Source: Agrococcus terreus (GTDB lineage: Bacteria > Actinomycetota > Actinomycetes > Actinomycetales > Microbacteriaceae). Taken from it: 64,000 bases of DNA. Of the stretch, positions 53,258 to 61,850 are shown piece after piece. Under the pieces are notes generated by a model. That model worked only from the letters and a program-made list of their open reading frames with translations, was not told where the DNA came from and made no database searches. Location of the stretch: contig NZ_BMLM01000001.1 in NCBI RefSeq assembly GCF_014645235.1, positions 930,001 to 994,000 of the forward strand, read 5' to 3'. The stretch's first letter is position 1. Every line of letters begins with the position of its first letter. Made by a program: the position numbers and the translations under genes.

Positions 53258-55339
53258 TCAGCGGATCGCCACGTGGTCCTCGCCGTCGTGGCCGTGGTGG
53301 CCGTCGTGCCCGTCGTGGGCGGCACCATCGTGCCCGTGCCCGTGCCCGCCGCAGTCGCAGCCGCCGCCCTCGCAGCCGCAACCGTCGCCGTCGTGGCCGG
53401 CCTCCGGCACGTCGAGCGTGGGGTTCCGGTCGAGGAACCCGACGGGCTTGAGCCAGAAGCCGGAGTAGTCGACGGGCATGATCGGCCAGTCCTCGGGCCG
53501 CGGGATGTGCGTGAGCCCGAAGGAGTGCCAGACGACCAGGTCGTCGCCGTCGACGTCGCCGCCCTCCGCCACGAACGCGGGCAGGCCGTCGCCACCGGCG
53601 TGCTGGTTGGGGTAGCGGCCGGCCGGGAACGTCTCGTCGTCGCGGTGCGCGGTGACCCACAGGTGCTGCGTCGCGAAGGTGCCGCGCGCGTGCACGGTCG
53701 AGGCGGGATCGGCCATGAGGGTCGCGCGCGCCTCGGGGATGAGCTGGTACTCGGTGGGCCTGCCGAGCCCGTTGCGCCGCGACGCGGAGCCGATGTGCCA
53801 CGTGCGCCCGAGCGCGCCGTCGCCGAGCCTCGACCCCGCCTCGGTCACGCGGTCGCGGCGGTGGCCGAAGGCGTTGCCCCACGGGTTCTCGGGCCCCATC
53901 GGGATGCGCACGAGGTCGACCTGGTCGACGTAGTTGTCGGTGCCGTCGACGTCCATGTCGAGCCGCGCGCAGAAGATGTGCTGGTGGACGGGCGCGAAGA
54001 GGCCCGTCGCGATCTCGGTCGCGTGCCGCTGCACGGTGCCGGGGAGGTCGGCGCCGCAGAAGACGATGCCGGTGGCCTTGGCCTCGAACTGGATCGAGCC
54101 GTCGAGGTAGAGGTACCAGAAGAAGCCGTAGTCGTAGTTGCCGACGGTCGCGAAGTACGAGATGACGAGCCGGCGCGAGCGCCGGCCGTGGGTCGTCTCG
54201 CCGTCGAGCTCGCGGTGCTTCCAGAGGATCCCGAAGTCCTCCTCGTGCATGCAGATCGCGCGAGGGATCGTGAACGCCTCGCCGGTGTCGCCCGCGAGGT
54301 GCGCGTCGAAGTAGTGGATGGCGCCGAGGCAGTCGCAGCCGAGCGCGAGCGAGTTCGCGTTCTTGCCGAGGTGGTACTCGCCGGCGTCGAAGTAGCTGAT
54401 CCAGCGCCGCGTCTCGCTCGTGTCGCCGTACGGCACGACCATCTCCGGCACGCTCGCGCGGTGGACGACGCTGCGGAGCTCCTCGCCGTCCTGCCAGCCG
54501 AGCTCGTGCAGCACGAGCCCCTCCCGCATCGAGAACCCGACGCGGAAGCGCCACTGCTCCCAGGTGACGTGGCTGCCGTCGACCGTGAAGCTCGGCCCCT
54601 CGGGCATCGTGATCTCGATGGGCTTGAGGCTCGTGCGGCGCGCGCCGACCGAGGCGTCGTCGTAGTTGCCGTCGATGTCGGGCACGGGCACCTGCCGCTC
54701 GTCGACGAGCTTCTCGACCTTCCGCCCGGTCACGTCGACGAGCAGCACGAGGCCCTCGACGGGGAACGACCACGGGTTGTCGCCCGCGTGCGGCGGCAGG
54801 AAGGTGAGCGAGCGCATCATGCGCCGGCCGACCTCGTCGGCCTCGCCGAACTGGCCGGGGGCGAGCGGCACCACGAGCGCTCGGTCCATGTGGTCGAGGC
54901 CGCGCGAGGCCATCGCGGCGCGCCAGCCTCGATCCGCCTTGACGATCTCGTCGACGAGCTCGTACTCCTCGAAGAGGTACTGCGGCTGGCCGTAGGGCGC
55001 CTCGCCGGTCGGCAGATCCTCGATCGACGCCACCCGGTCCTCGGATGCCGACGTGCCGAGCGCAACCACCGCCTCCCGCACGAGCCCCGTGCTCGTGTCG
55101 AGGAGCGTCGAGAGCACGCGGCGGCCGAGCGGATCGCCGGGCGCCCACGCGGCCAGCGCGGCCTTCGGCGGGTCGAGCAGCAGCTGCATCGGGAAGCGCG
55201 TGTCGTCGCGCAGCGCGCCGGCCGCCTCGAGCGCGGCGCGCACCCGGCCGATCTCGCCCGGGGTGAGCGCGTCGAGCGGATGCGCGGCCTCGGTCAGGTG
55301 CGAGTCGCGGGCGCCGTGGGTGTGCGTGGCATCGGGCAT
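53258..55339 (-). CDS. Copper amine oxidase (tyramine/phenylethylamine type) with His/Cys-rich tail
   Basis: A 693-residue TPQ-containing oxidase that turns a primary arylamine into aldehyde, ammonia and peroxide. The TPQ tyrosine is Y402 in TVGNYDYGF. The catalytic base lies in YFDAGEYHLGKNANS, and the copper histidines are in HQHIFCARLD and SFGLTHIPRPEDWP. It follows Arthrobacter phenylethylamine/histamine oxidases closely. No signal peptide is seen. The last 45 or so residues are Gly/His/Asp-rich with about ten histidines and four cysteines (CGC and CDC pairs), absent from typical family members I know. The ATG has GAGGAG upstream; TAGCGT near 55370 could be a -10. Confidence 0.93.
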   Translation of the reverse strand: MPDATHTHGARDSHLTEAAHPLDALTPGEIGRVRAALEAAGALRDDTRFPMQLLLDPPKAALAAWAPGDPLGRRVLSTLLDTSTGLVREAVVALGTSASEDRVASIEDLPTGEAPYGQPQYLFEEYELVDEIVKADRGWRAAMASRGLDHMDRALVVPLAPGQFGEADEVGRRMMRSLTFLPPHAGDNPWSFPVEGLVLLVDVTGRKVEKLVDERQVPVPDIDGNYDDASVGARRTSLKPIEITMPEGPSFTVDGSHVTWEQWRFRVGFSMREGLVLHELGWQDGEELRSVVHRASVPEMVVPYGDTSETRRWISYFDAGEYHLGKNANSLALGCDCLGAIHYFDAHLAGDTGEAFTIPRAICMHEEDFGILWKHRELDGETTHGRRSRRLVISYFATVGNYDYGFFWYLYLDGSIQFEAKATGIVFCGADLPGTVQRHATEIATGLFAPVHQHIFCARLDMDVDGTDNYVDQVDLVRIPMGPENPWGNAFGHRRDRVTEAGSRLGDGALGRTWHIGSASRRNGLGRPTEYQLIPEARATLMADPASTVHARGTFATQHLWVTAHRDDETFPAGRYPNQHAGGDGLPAFVAEGGDVDGDDLVVWHSFGLTHIPRPEDWPIMPVDYSGFWLKPVGFLDRNPTLDVPEAGHDGDGCGCEGGGCDCGGHGHGHDGAAHDGHDGHHGHDGEDHVAIR

Positions 55340-55400
55340 GGGGTCTCCTCGTCGAGCGTGGCCCCCACGCTAGGAGTCGCGCTCGGCCGGGTCTTGCGCC

Positions 55401-56408
55401 TCAGCGCAGGCCGCTTGCCGTCGCCAGCGCGCGTGCGCCGAGCGGCTCCGCCTCCGGCTCGAGCGCGGTCGCCTGCCGGTACTCGCTCGGGCTCTGCTCG
55501 AAGGTGGCGCGGAACAGGCGCGAGAAGTGCGCCGGGTTGACGAGGCCCCAGCGCGACGCGATCGCCGCGATCGTCTGGTCGTGGAGCGTCGCGTCGGCGA
55601 GGTCGCGGCGGATGTGCTCGAGCCGCCGCTCCCGGATCCAGCCGGCGACGGTGATGCCTCGCTCGGCGAAGACGGCGTGCAGGTGCCGGGTCGAGATGAA
55701 GTGCGCCTTCGCGATCTGGGCGGGGGAGAGGTCGGGGTCGCCGAGCATGCGGTCGATCGTGCCGAGGATCTCGTGGAGCAGCTGCCGCTTCGGGTCCTGC
55801 TGCACGCCCTGCTGCAGCTCGGAGGAGACGAGCGTCATGAGCAGGTCGAGCGCGGTGCGGGCGAGCCGCTGGCCGTTCGAGCCCGGCAGCTCCTCGAGGC
55901 TGCCGGCGAGCCCCGCGAGGAACGGGTTGACGACCCTGCCGAGCGGCGATTCGAGGGGGAAGGCCGTGGCGGTGACCGCCGCGAGCTCCTCGCGCGGCAG
56001 GTCGAGGTAGCCGTGCGGGAAGGTGAGCACGAGCAGGCTCGTGGTGCCGTCGAAGCGCAGGGTGTAGGGCCGCGAGGTGTCGTAGATGGCGATGTCGCCG
56101 GGGTGCAGCAGCGCGACGCGGCCGTCCTGCTCGATGACCTCGTCGCCCGAGAGCTGCAGGCTCACCTTGATGAGGTCGCTCGCGCCCCGCCGCACGAGCT
56201 TCGGCGTGCGGGCGACGATGCACGCCGTGTGCTCGATGCGGAACACCGACACCTGCCCGACGTCGGTGCGGGCGATGCGGCCCTGGAACGGCTCCTCCGA
56301 GAGCGGGTGGATGTCGAGCGCGACGAAGCTCGCCGTCACCTGGCGCCGCCACTCCGCGATGCCGATGGGCTCGCCGTCGAGCGGAGGGAAGTCGAAGGTC
56401 GATCGCAC
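55401..56408 (-). CDS. AraC-family regulator, FeaR-like
   Basis: A 335-residue activator. The N-terminal half looks like the AraC_binding_2 domain found in FeaR-type regulators (VSLQLSGDEVIEQDGR, GDIAIYDTSRPYTL, LVLTFPHGYLDLP). The C-terminal half is a double helix-turn-helix (FISTRHLHAVFAERG, IAAIASRWGLVNPAHFSRLFRATF). E. coli FeaR activates the amine oxidase and aldehyde dehydrogenase genes, so the same role is likely here: the amine oxidase lies 61 bp downstream on the same strand. The GTG start has AGGGGG upstream. It is divergent from the APC permease. Confidence 0.88.
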   Translation of the reverse strand: MRSTFDFPPLDGEPIGIAEWRRQVTASFVALDIHPLSEEPFQGRIARTDVGQVSVFRIEHTACIVARTPKLVRRGASDLIKVSLQLSGDEVIEQDGRVALLHPGDIAIYDTSRPYTLRFDGTTSLLVLTFPHGYLDLPREELAAVTATAFPLESPLGRVVNPFLAGLAGSLEELPGSNGQRLARTALDLLMTLVSSELQQGVQQDPKRQLLHEILGTIDRMLGDPDLSPAQIAKAHFISTRHLHAVFAERGITVAGWIRERRLEHIRRDLADATLHDQTIAAIASRWGLVNPAHFSRLFRATFEQSPSEYRQATALEPEAEPLGARALATASGLR

Positions 56409-56569
56409 GCTGCCCCCTCTGTGCCGGTCAGCATAGCCGCGCGCGACGCGCGCGCGAGGGCCGCGCCACGGCGATCGTGCGCGCACCGTCAAGCCCCCGT
56501 CGGCCCCGCGCAACGCGGGCGGGTTCAGGATCGCTGCGAACCCGCACCGTGCCGGCGAAGGAGCTGACC

Positions 56570-58105
56570 ATGGCGACCGCATCCGCGACCCCCACCCCCG
56601 CGACCCCCACCTCCGCGAGCGCGGCGCCCGGGGAGGGCGCTGTCCGGCTCGGCGCGGGAGGCGCCGGGCTCGGCGTGCCGGCGATCGTGCTCATGATCAT
56701 CGCCGCCTCCGCGCCCCTCACGGTGGTCGCGGGCGGCGTCACCACGAACTACGCCGTCTCCGGCCTCACCGGGGTGCCGCTCGGCATGCTGCTGCTGGCG
56801 GGCGGCCTGCTCGTCTACGCGGTCGGCTACGTCGCGATGAGCCGCCACATCCGCAACGCCGGCGCGTTCTACGCGTACATCGCCCGCGGCCTCGGACCCG
56901 AGGCTGGCGTGGCCGGGGCGTGGACCGCGCTCGTTGCCTACAACGCCATGCAGATCGGCATCTACGGGATGCTCGGCTTCACCGCGTCGAGCTTCGTCAC
57001 CGCGAAGACCGGGGCCGAGATCCCGTGGTGGGCGTTCGTGCTCGTCACGATCGCGCTCATCGCCGTGCTCGGCGTCAACCGCGTCGACGTCTCCGTGAAG
57101 GTCGTCGGCGTGCTCGTGGCGCTCGAGTTCGTGGCGGTGCTCGTGTACGACGTCGTCTCGCTCGCCGTCGCGCCCGAGGGCGTGTCGGCGGCCGGCTTCG
57201 CGCCCGGCGACCTCCTGGCGCCGGGCATCGGCGTCGTGCTCGTCATGGGCATCGCCGCGTTCATGGGCTTCGAGTCGGGCGCGATCTACACCGAGGAGGC
57301 GCGCGATCCGGTGCGCACCGTGCCGCGCGCGACCTTCACGGCCGTCATCGTCATCGGCGCGTTCTACGCGTTCAGCGCGTGGGCGATGCTCATCGGATCG
57401 GGTCCGAGCGCGACGGTCGGCGCGGCCCAGGAGAACGGCCCCGACCTGCTCTTCGTGCAGCTGGGGGAGCGGGTGGGGCCGATCGTCGCGGACCTGGCGC
57501 AGGTGCTCTTCATCTCGAGCCTCCTCGCCGCCCTCATCTCGTTCCACCACGCCGTCGCCCGCTACGCGTTCGCGCTCGGGCGCGAGCACATGCTGCTGCC
57601 GTCGTTCGGCCGCGTGAACGGCCGCGGCGCGCCCGCGCTCGGATCGCTCGCGCAGACCGCGCTCGCGGCGGTCGTCGTCATCGCCTTCGCGATCGCGGGC
57701 GCCGGCAGCGAGCTCGGCCCGCTCTACCCGGTGCTCACGCTCTTCACGTGGCTCACGAACCTCGGCGCGCTCGGCCTCATCGTGCTCATGGCCGTCGTGT
57801 CCGTCGCGGTCATCGGCTTCTTCGCCCGCGACCGGCGAGGGGTCGGCGCGTGGACGCGGCTCGTCGCGCCCGCGATCGCGGCGGCCTTCTTCGCGACGGT
57901 GACGGTGCTGACGCTCGCGAACTGGAACCTGCTGCTCGGCGAGGCCGAGACCGGCTTCCTCACCTTCGCGCTGCCGGGGCTCCTGGTGGTCGCAGCGGTC
58001 GTCGGGCTCGCGATCGCCGTGCAGGCGAAGCACCGCCGCCCGCACGCCTTCGAGTCGATCGGCACGGGCGCGGTGCCGGTCGCGCGCGCCGACGCCGCCC
58101 GCTGA
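56570..58105 (+). CDS. APC-family amino acid/amine permease
   Basis: A 511-residue transporter with 12 predicted helices. Landmarks are APLTVVAGGVTTNYAVSG in helix 1, RHIRNAGAFYAYIARGLG, FMGFESGAIYTEEARDP and RVNGRGAPALGS. The first 30 residues are Ala/Thr/Pro-rich and probably disordered. Position beside the FeaR-like regulator and the amine oxidase suggests it imports the arylamine (tyramine or a relative). The ATG has AAGGAGCTG upstream. Confidence 0.87.
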   Translation: MATASATPTPATPTSASAAPGEGAVRLGAGGAGLGVPAIVLMIIAASAPLTVVAGGVTTNYAVSGLTGVPLGMLLLAGGLLVYAVGYVAMSRHIRNAGAFYAYIARGLGPEAGVAGAWTALVAYNAMQIGIYGMLGFTASSFVTAKTGAEIPWWAFVLVTIALIAVLGVNRVDVSVKVVGVLVALEFVAVLVYDVVSLAVAPEGVSAAGFAPGDLLAPGIGVVLVMGIAAFMGFESGAIYTEEARDPVRTVPRATFTAVIVIGAFYAFSAWAMLIGSGPSATVGAAQENGPDLLFVQLGERVGPIVADLAQVLFISSLLAALISFHHAVARYAFALGREHMLLPSFGRVNGRGAPALGSLAQTALAAVVVIAFAIAGAGSELGPLYPVLTLFTWLTNLGALGLIVLMAVVSVAVIGFFARDRRGVGAWTRLVAPAIAAAFFATVTVLTLANWNLLLGEAETGFLTFALPGLLVVAAVVGLAIAVQAKHRRPHAFESIGTGAVPVARADAAR

Positions 58106-58128
58106 GCCACCGGAGGTGTCAGCTCCCT

Positions 58129-58165
58129 GCGGGCACATGGCCGCACTGTGCAGCCGTGTGCCCGC
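58129..58165 (+). terminator. Hairpin after APC permease
   Basis: A 9-bp stem (GCGGGCACA with TGTGCCCGC) encloses a second shorter GGC/GCC stem. It lies 24 bp after the permease stop and has no T-run. Confidence 0.5.
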
Positions 58166-58254
58166 TCAGCGCCGATTCCTCCGGGGTCACCCCTGGCTGA
58201 GCCGCTCCGCGGCAGGAGGCCGCTGAGCGAGGCGAAGCCACCGCGTGGCGAACG

Positions 58255-58349
58255 GTCCGCCGCGCTGTGGTCTCGACTCGGGCGGCGCCTGCGGCGCCGT
58301 CCGGCTCGACCGGCGGAGGGAACGGCGCTACCCGGCTCGACGGGCGGAG
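58255..58349. repeat. Dispersed repeat, copy B2
   Basis: The second copy of the element at 51589-51673, with an extra 10 bp (TGCGGCGCCG) and a few substitutions. It lies between the convergent permease and rimK genes. It starts with the same GTGGTCTCGACTCGGGCGG core. Confidence 0.7.
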
Positions 58350-58368
58350 GAAGGGCGGCGGGCCGGAG

Positions 58369-59559
58369 TCAGTCCTCCTGCAGCGGCTGCTTCGGCAGCT
58401 TCTTCACCCGCGCGCGGCGCTTCGGCCTCGCCGGGATCATCGAGCGCATCTCCTCGAGCCGCCCGAAGCAGAGCAGGCGGTCCTCCGCCTCGAGCACCGT
58501 GCGGCCCTTCGGGTTCGGGATCACCGAGGTGCCGCGGTGCATCGTGAGCACCGAGATGTCGCGCTCGCGCAGGCCCGACTCCGAGAGCGTCTGCCCGACG
58601 AGGTCGGCGTCGCCGTGCACGACGAGCTCGGCGACGCCGTAGCCGGTCGAGATGGCGAGCCGCTCGCGCACGTCGATCTGCGGGAAGGCCACCTGGTCGG
58701 CCATGTAGTCGATGATCGCGCCGGCGACGTCGAGGTTCGTGGCCGTCTCGATGCCCTCGAGCCCGGGGGAGGAGTTGACCTCCATGACGAGCGGGCCGTC
58801 GTTGCCCTCGAGCATGTCGACGCCCGCGACCTTGAGGCCCATGATCTGGGCGGCGCGCACGGCGACGCGCTCGTACTCGGGGTCGAGGTGCACGGCCTCG
58901 ACGCTGCCGCCGCGGTGCACGTTCGAGCGGAACTCGTCGCCCTGCGCCACGCGCCGCATCGCGGCGACGACGCGGTCGCCGACGACGAGCGCGCGGATGT
59001 CGCGGCCCTTGCTCTCGGTCACGAAGCGCTGGATGAGCACCTGCTGCCGCGTCGACTGCAGCGTCTCGATGATCGCCTCCGCGACCTTGATCGTGGGGGC
59101 GAGGATGACGCCGATGCCCTGCGTGCCCTCGAGCAGCTTCAGCACGACGGGCGCGCCGCCGACGCGCTCGATGGCGGGGATCACGTCGGCCCGGTCGCGC
59201 ACGAAGGTCGTGGCGGGCATCCCGATGTCGTGGCGGGCGAGGATCTGCGTGGCGCGCAGCTTGTCGCGCGAGTTCGCGATGCCGTTCGCCGTGTTGGGCG
59301 TGTACACGTCCATCTGCTCGAACTGCCGCACGACGGCCGTGCCGAAGTAGGTGATCGAGTTGCCGATGCGGGGCAGCACCGCGTCGTAGTCGCGCAGCTG
59401 CCGACCGCGGAACTGCAGGTCGGGCGCGTCGCCCGAGAGGTCGATCGCGAACCGGAGGGTGTTGAGCACCTTCACGTCGTGGCCGCGGTCGACGGCCGCC
59501 GCGCGCAGGCGCCGCGTGCTGTAGGCGCGGGGCGCGCGGGAGAGGATGGCGAGCCTCAT
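58369..59559 (-). CDS. rimK: RimK-type ATP-grasp ligase with C-terminal RCK_C (TrkA-C-like) domain
   Basis: A 396-residue protein. The first 300 residues match RimK, the ligase that adds glutamates to ribosomal protein S6 (MRLAILSRAPRAYSTRRL, NGIANSRDKLRATQIL, VLKLLEGTQGIGVIL, VMEVNSSPGLEGIE). The final 95 form an extra domain (ISVLTMHRGTSVIPNP, LEAEDRLLCFG) like the TrkA-C/RCK_C ligand domain, then a basic tail. E. coli RimK lacks this extra domain. It is divergent from a retropepsin-like gene, its usual partner. Confidence 0.87.
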   Translation of the reverse strand: MRLAILSRAPRAYSTRRLRAAAVDRGHDVKVLNTLRFAIDLSGDAPDLQFRGRQLRDYDAVLPRIGNSITYFGTAVVRQFEQMDVYTPNTANGIANSRDKLRATQILARHDIGMPATTFVRDRADVIPAIERVGGAPVVLKLLEGTQGIGVILAPTIKVAEAIIETLQSTRQQVLIQRFVTESKGRDIRALVVGDRVVAAMRRVAQGDEFRSNVHRGGSVEAVHLDPEYERVAVRAAQIMGLKVAGVDMLEGNDGPLVMEVNSSPGLEGIETATNLDVAGAIIDYMADQVAFPQIDVRERLAISTGYGVAELVVHGDADLVGQTLSESGLRERDISVLTMHRGTSVIPNPKGRTVLEAEDRLLCFGRLEEMRSMIPARPKRRARVKKLPKQPLQED

Positions 59560-59592
59560 GGAGCGCACCTGCCTTCCTGGTTGGATGTCCGC

Positions 59593-60081
59593 ATGGGCAC
59601 CGACCATCCAAGCACCCCGGCGCGTGCCGGCTGGCGCGAGTGGATCGGGCTCCCGGGCACGGGCGTCGACCACGTGAAGGCGAAGCTCGACACCGGGGCG
59701 CGCTCGAGCGCGCTGCACGCCTTCGACCTCGAGGAGCTCGAGCGCGACGGGGCACCATGGGTGCGGTTCACGGTGCACCCGTGGCAGCGCTCGGACGCCG
59801 ACGCGGCCGTCGTCGAGCGGCCCGTGCACGACCGGCGCGTGGTGCGCTCGTCGACCGGGCACGAGCAGGAGCGCATCGTCGTGCTGCTCGAGATCGCGCT
59901 GCTCGGCCGCACGGTCGAGACCGAGGTGACGCTGACGCGCCGCGACGAGATGGGCTTCCGGATGCTCATCGGCCGCGAGGCGCTGCGGCAGGGCTTCCTC
60001 GTCGACTCCTCGGCCTCGTACGTCGGCGGCCGCCCGTCGCGCGCGGTGCGCCTGCGGAACCGGGGGCGCGGTGGCGCGTGA
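59593..60081 (+). CDS. Retropepsin-like RimB/ATP-dependent zinc protease family protein
   Basis: A 162-residue protein. The aspartyl-protease-type motif KLDTGARSSALHAFD is near residue 30, and REALRQGFLVDSSASY lies at the end. These define the family associated with RimK (RimB in Pseudomonas), thought to trim the glutamate tail that RimK adds. The name 'ATP-dependent zinc protease' is historical. The gap to rimK is 33 bp, so both promoters must overlap. It overlaps the next gene by 11 bases. Confidence 0.85.
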   Translation: MGTDHPSTPARAGWREWIGLPGTGVDHVKAKLDTGARSSALHAFDLEELERDGAPWVRFTVHPWQRSDADAAVVERPVHDRRVVRSSTGHEQERIVVLLEIALLGRTVETEVTLTRRDEMGFRMLIGREALRQGFLVDSSASYVGGRPSRAVRLRNRGRGGA

Positions 60082-61027
60082 GTCGTTCGCGATCGGCTCG
60101 GTGCGCGTGCGCGCGGGCCGCTCGCAGCTCGTGGAGCTGGAGGTCGCCCGGCTCGTGACCGGCGGCGACGTCACGCTGCCCGTGCGCGTCGTGCACGGGC
60201 GCGAGGACGGCCCCACCGTCTGGCTCGACGCGGCGATCCACGGCGACGAGGTGATCGGCGTCGAGGTGATCCGGCAGGTGCTGGCGCTGCTCGACCCGCG
60301 CACGATCCGCGGCACCGTCGTCGCCGTGCCCGTCGTCAACGTGCTCGGCTTCATGACGGGCGATCGCTACCTGCCCGACCGCCGCGACCTCAACCGCTCC
60401 TTCCCGGGCTCCGCGCGCGGCTCGCTCGCGAGCCGCATCGCGCACCTCCTCATGACCGAGGTCGTCGCGAAGTGCGACGTGGGCATCGACCTCCACACCG
60501 GCTCCGACCGGCGCGACAACCTGCCGCAGATCCGCGCCGACCTCGACGACCCCGAGACGCGGCGGCTCGCGGAGGCCTTCGGCGCGCCGGTGATGCTGCA
60601 CGCGCGGCTGCGCGACGGCTCGCTGCGGCAGGCGGCGCGCGACGCCGGCGCGATCGCGCTGCTCTACGAGGCGGGCGAGGCGCTGCGCTTCGAGGACGAG
60701 CCGATCGAGGTGGGCGTCGCCGGCGTGCTGCGGGTGCTCGCCGCGCTCGGCATGCTCGACGCCGAGGACGACGACGACGCGGAGCCGCCCGTCGCCTGCC
60801 GCACGAGCGGCTGGGTGCGCTCGCGCGGCTCCGGCATCCTGCACCTCGAGGTCGACCTCGGCGACCAGGTGGAGGCGGGCGCGAGGCTCGGGCGCGTGGC
60901 GGACGCGTTCGGCACGGGCGGCCGCATCGTGCGCGCCGACCGCGACGGCATCGTCGTCGGGCTCACGCGCGCGCCGATCGTGCACGCGGGCGACGCGGTC
61001 GCGCACATCGCCGTCCCCGAGGGCTGA
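60071..61027 (+). CDS. Succinylglutamate desuccinylase/aspartoacylase family protein
   Basis: A 318-residue zinc carboxypeptidase-like amidohydrolase. The zinc site is visible: DAAIHGDEVIG (HxxE) and GIDLHTGS (second histidine), with NRSFPG between them. The C-terminal part is a small beta domain with a biotinyl-lipoyl-like look (SGILHLEVDLGDQVEAGARLG). It is coupled to the retropepsin gene by an 11-base overlap. RimK, RimB and this protein recur together in bacteria, suggesting a joint role in making and removing polyglutamate tails. Confidence 0.85.
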   Translation: MARESFAIGSVRVRAGRSQLVELEVARLVTGGDVTLPVRVVHGREDGPTVWLDAAIHGDEVIGVEVIRQVLALLDPRTIRGTVVAVPVVNVLGFMTGDRYLPDRRDLNRSFPGSARGSLASRIAHLLMTEVVAKCDVGIDLHTGSDRRDNLPQIRADLDDPETRRLAEAFGAPVMLHARLRDGSLRQAARDAGAIALLYEAGEALRFEDEPIEVGVAGVLRVLAALGMLDAEDDDDAEPPVACRTSGWVRSRGSGILHLEVDLGDQVEAGARLGRVADAFGTGGRIVRADRDGIVVGLTRAPIVHAGDAVAHIAVPEG

Positions 61028-61054
61028 GCGCGCTGCGGCCGTCGGCCGGATGCG

Positions 61055-61810
61055 TCAGCCCGCGAGCCCGATCGCGCCGGCCACGATGACGGCGCCGCCG
61101 CCCAGGATCGAGAGCACGACGATGGCGATGCGCACCGCGCGCGCCGGGAGGCGCCGCGCGATCGGCTCCGCCACGAGCGTGCCGGCCGCGGTCGCCGCGA
61201 TCACGGCCGCCCACGCCCACCATGGCCACTCGGGCCAGCCCTGCGGCACGAGCAGCTGCCGCTCGAGCAGCGTCGAGGCGCTCACGAGCACCCAGAACGG
61301 CTGCATCGTGGCGGCGAACGCGCGCGGCTCCCAGCGCGAGACGATCTGGTAGACGCCGACCGCGGGCGCGCCGACGGCGACGGAGGCGTTGAGCACGCCG
61401 ATGGTGCTGCCGGCGACGAGCCGCGTGATCGGCCCGTCGAGCCGGTGCTCGGTGCGCGTGAAGGCGAGCGCGAGCACGACGCCGAGGATCGCGACCGCGC
61501 CGACCGCGATGCGCAGCAGGTCGGCGCTCACGACGCGCGCGAGCAGCAGGCCGCCGATGCTGGCGATCGCCGCGGGGATGCCGATCCAGGCGAGCCGGCG
61601 CCAGTCGATGCCGCGCCAGACGCGCGGCAGGATGAGGCCGCAGGCGACGATCGCGGTGACGTTCACGAGCACGACCGCGGCGATCGGGCCCACGAGCAGC
61701 GCGGCCGTCGGCCCCATCACGAGGCCGAAGCCCATGCCGGCGACGCGCTGCGAGACGGTCGCGACGAGCAGCGCGACGCAGAGCACCGCGAGCGGCAGCG
61801 CGTCGATCAC
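61055..61810 (-). CDS. TauE/SafE-family permease
   Basis: A 251-residue integral membrane protein with about eight helices. It has the repeated TauE glycine patterns (SQRVAGMGFGLVMGPTAALLVGP at the start, STIGVLNASVAVGAPAVGVYQ in the middle). Members export sulfite, sulfoacetate or related organosulfur anions; the substrate here is unknown. The stop of the neighbouring metallo-hydrolase lies 40 bp upstream on the same strand. Confidence 0.85.
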   Translation of the reverse strand: MIDALPLAVLCVALLVATVSQRVAGMGFGLVMGPTAALLVGPIAAVVLVNVTAIVACGLILPRVWRGIDWRRLAWIGIPAAIASIGGLLLARVVSADLLRIAVGAVAILGVVLALAFTRTEHRLDGPITRLVAGSTIGVLNASVAVGAPAVGVYQIVSRWEPRAFAATMQPFWVLVSASTLLERQLLVPQGWPEWPWWAWAAVIAATAAGTLVAEPIARRLPARAVRIAIVVLSILGGGAVIVAGAIGLAG

Positions 61811-61850
61811 GCGCGCGCCCCGACGCGGGGGAGCGCGCGGCGGACCGCGC

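Noticed and set aside
47565-55148. A single minus-strand open frame of more than 2,500 codons running through LysR, the P450 fusion, ALDH and amine oxidase regions
   Set aside because: High GC removes stop codons in shadow frames. Only the LysR segment at its 3' end reads as a protein; the rest is antisense to or out of frame with genes whose motifs are complete.
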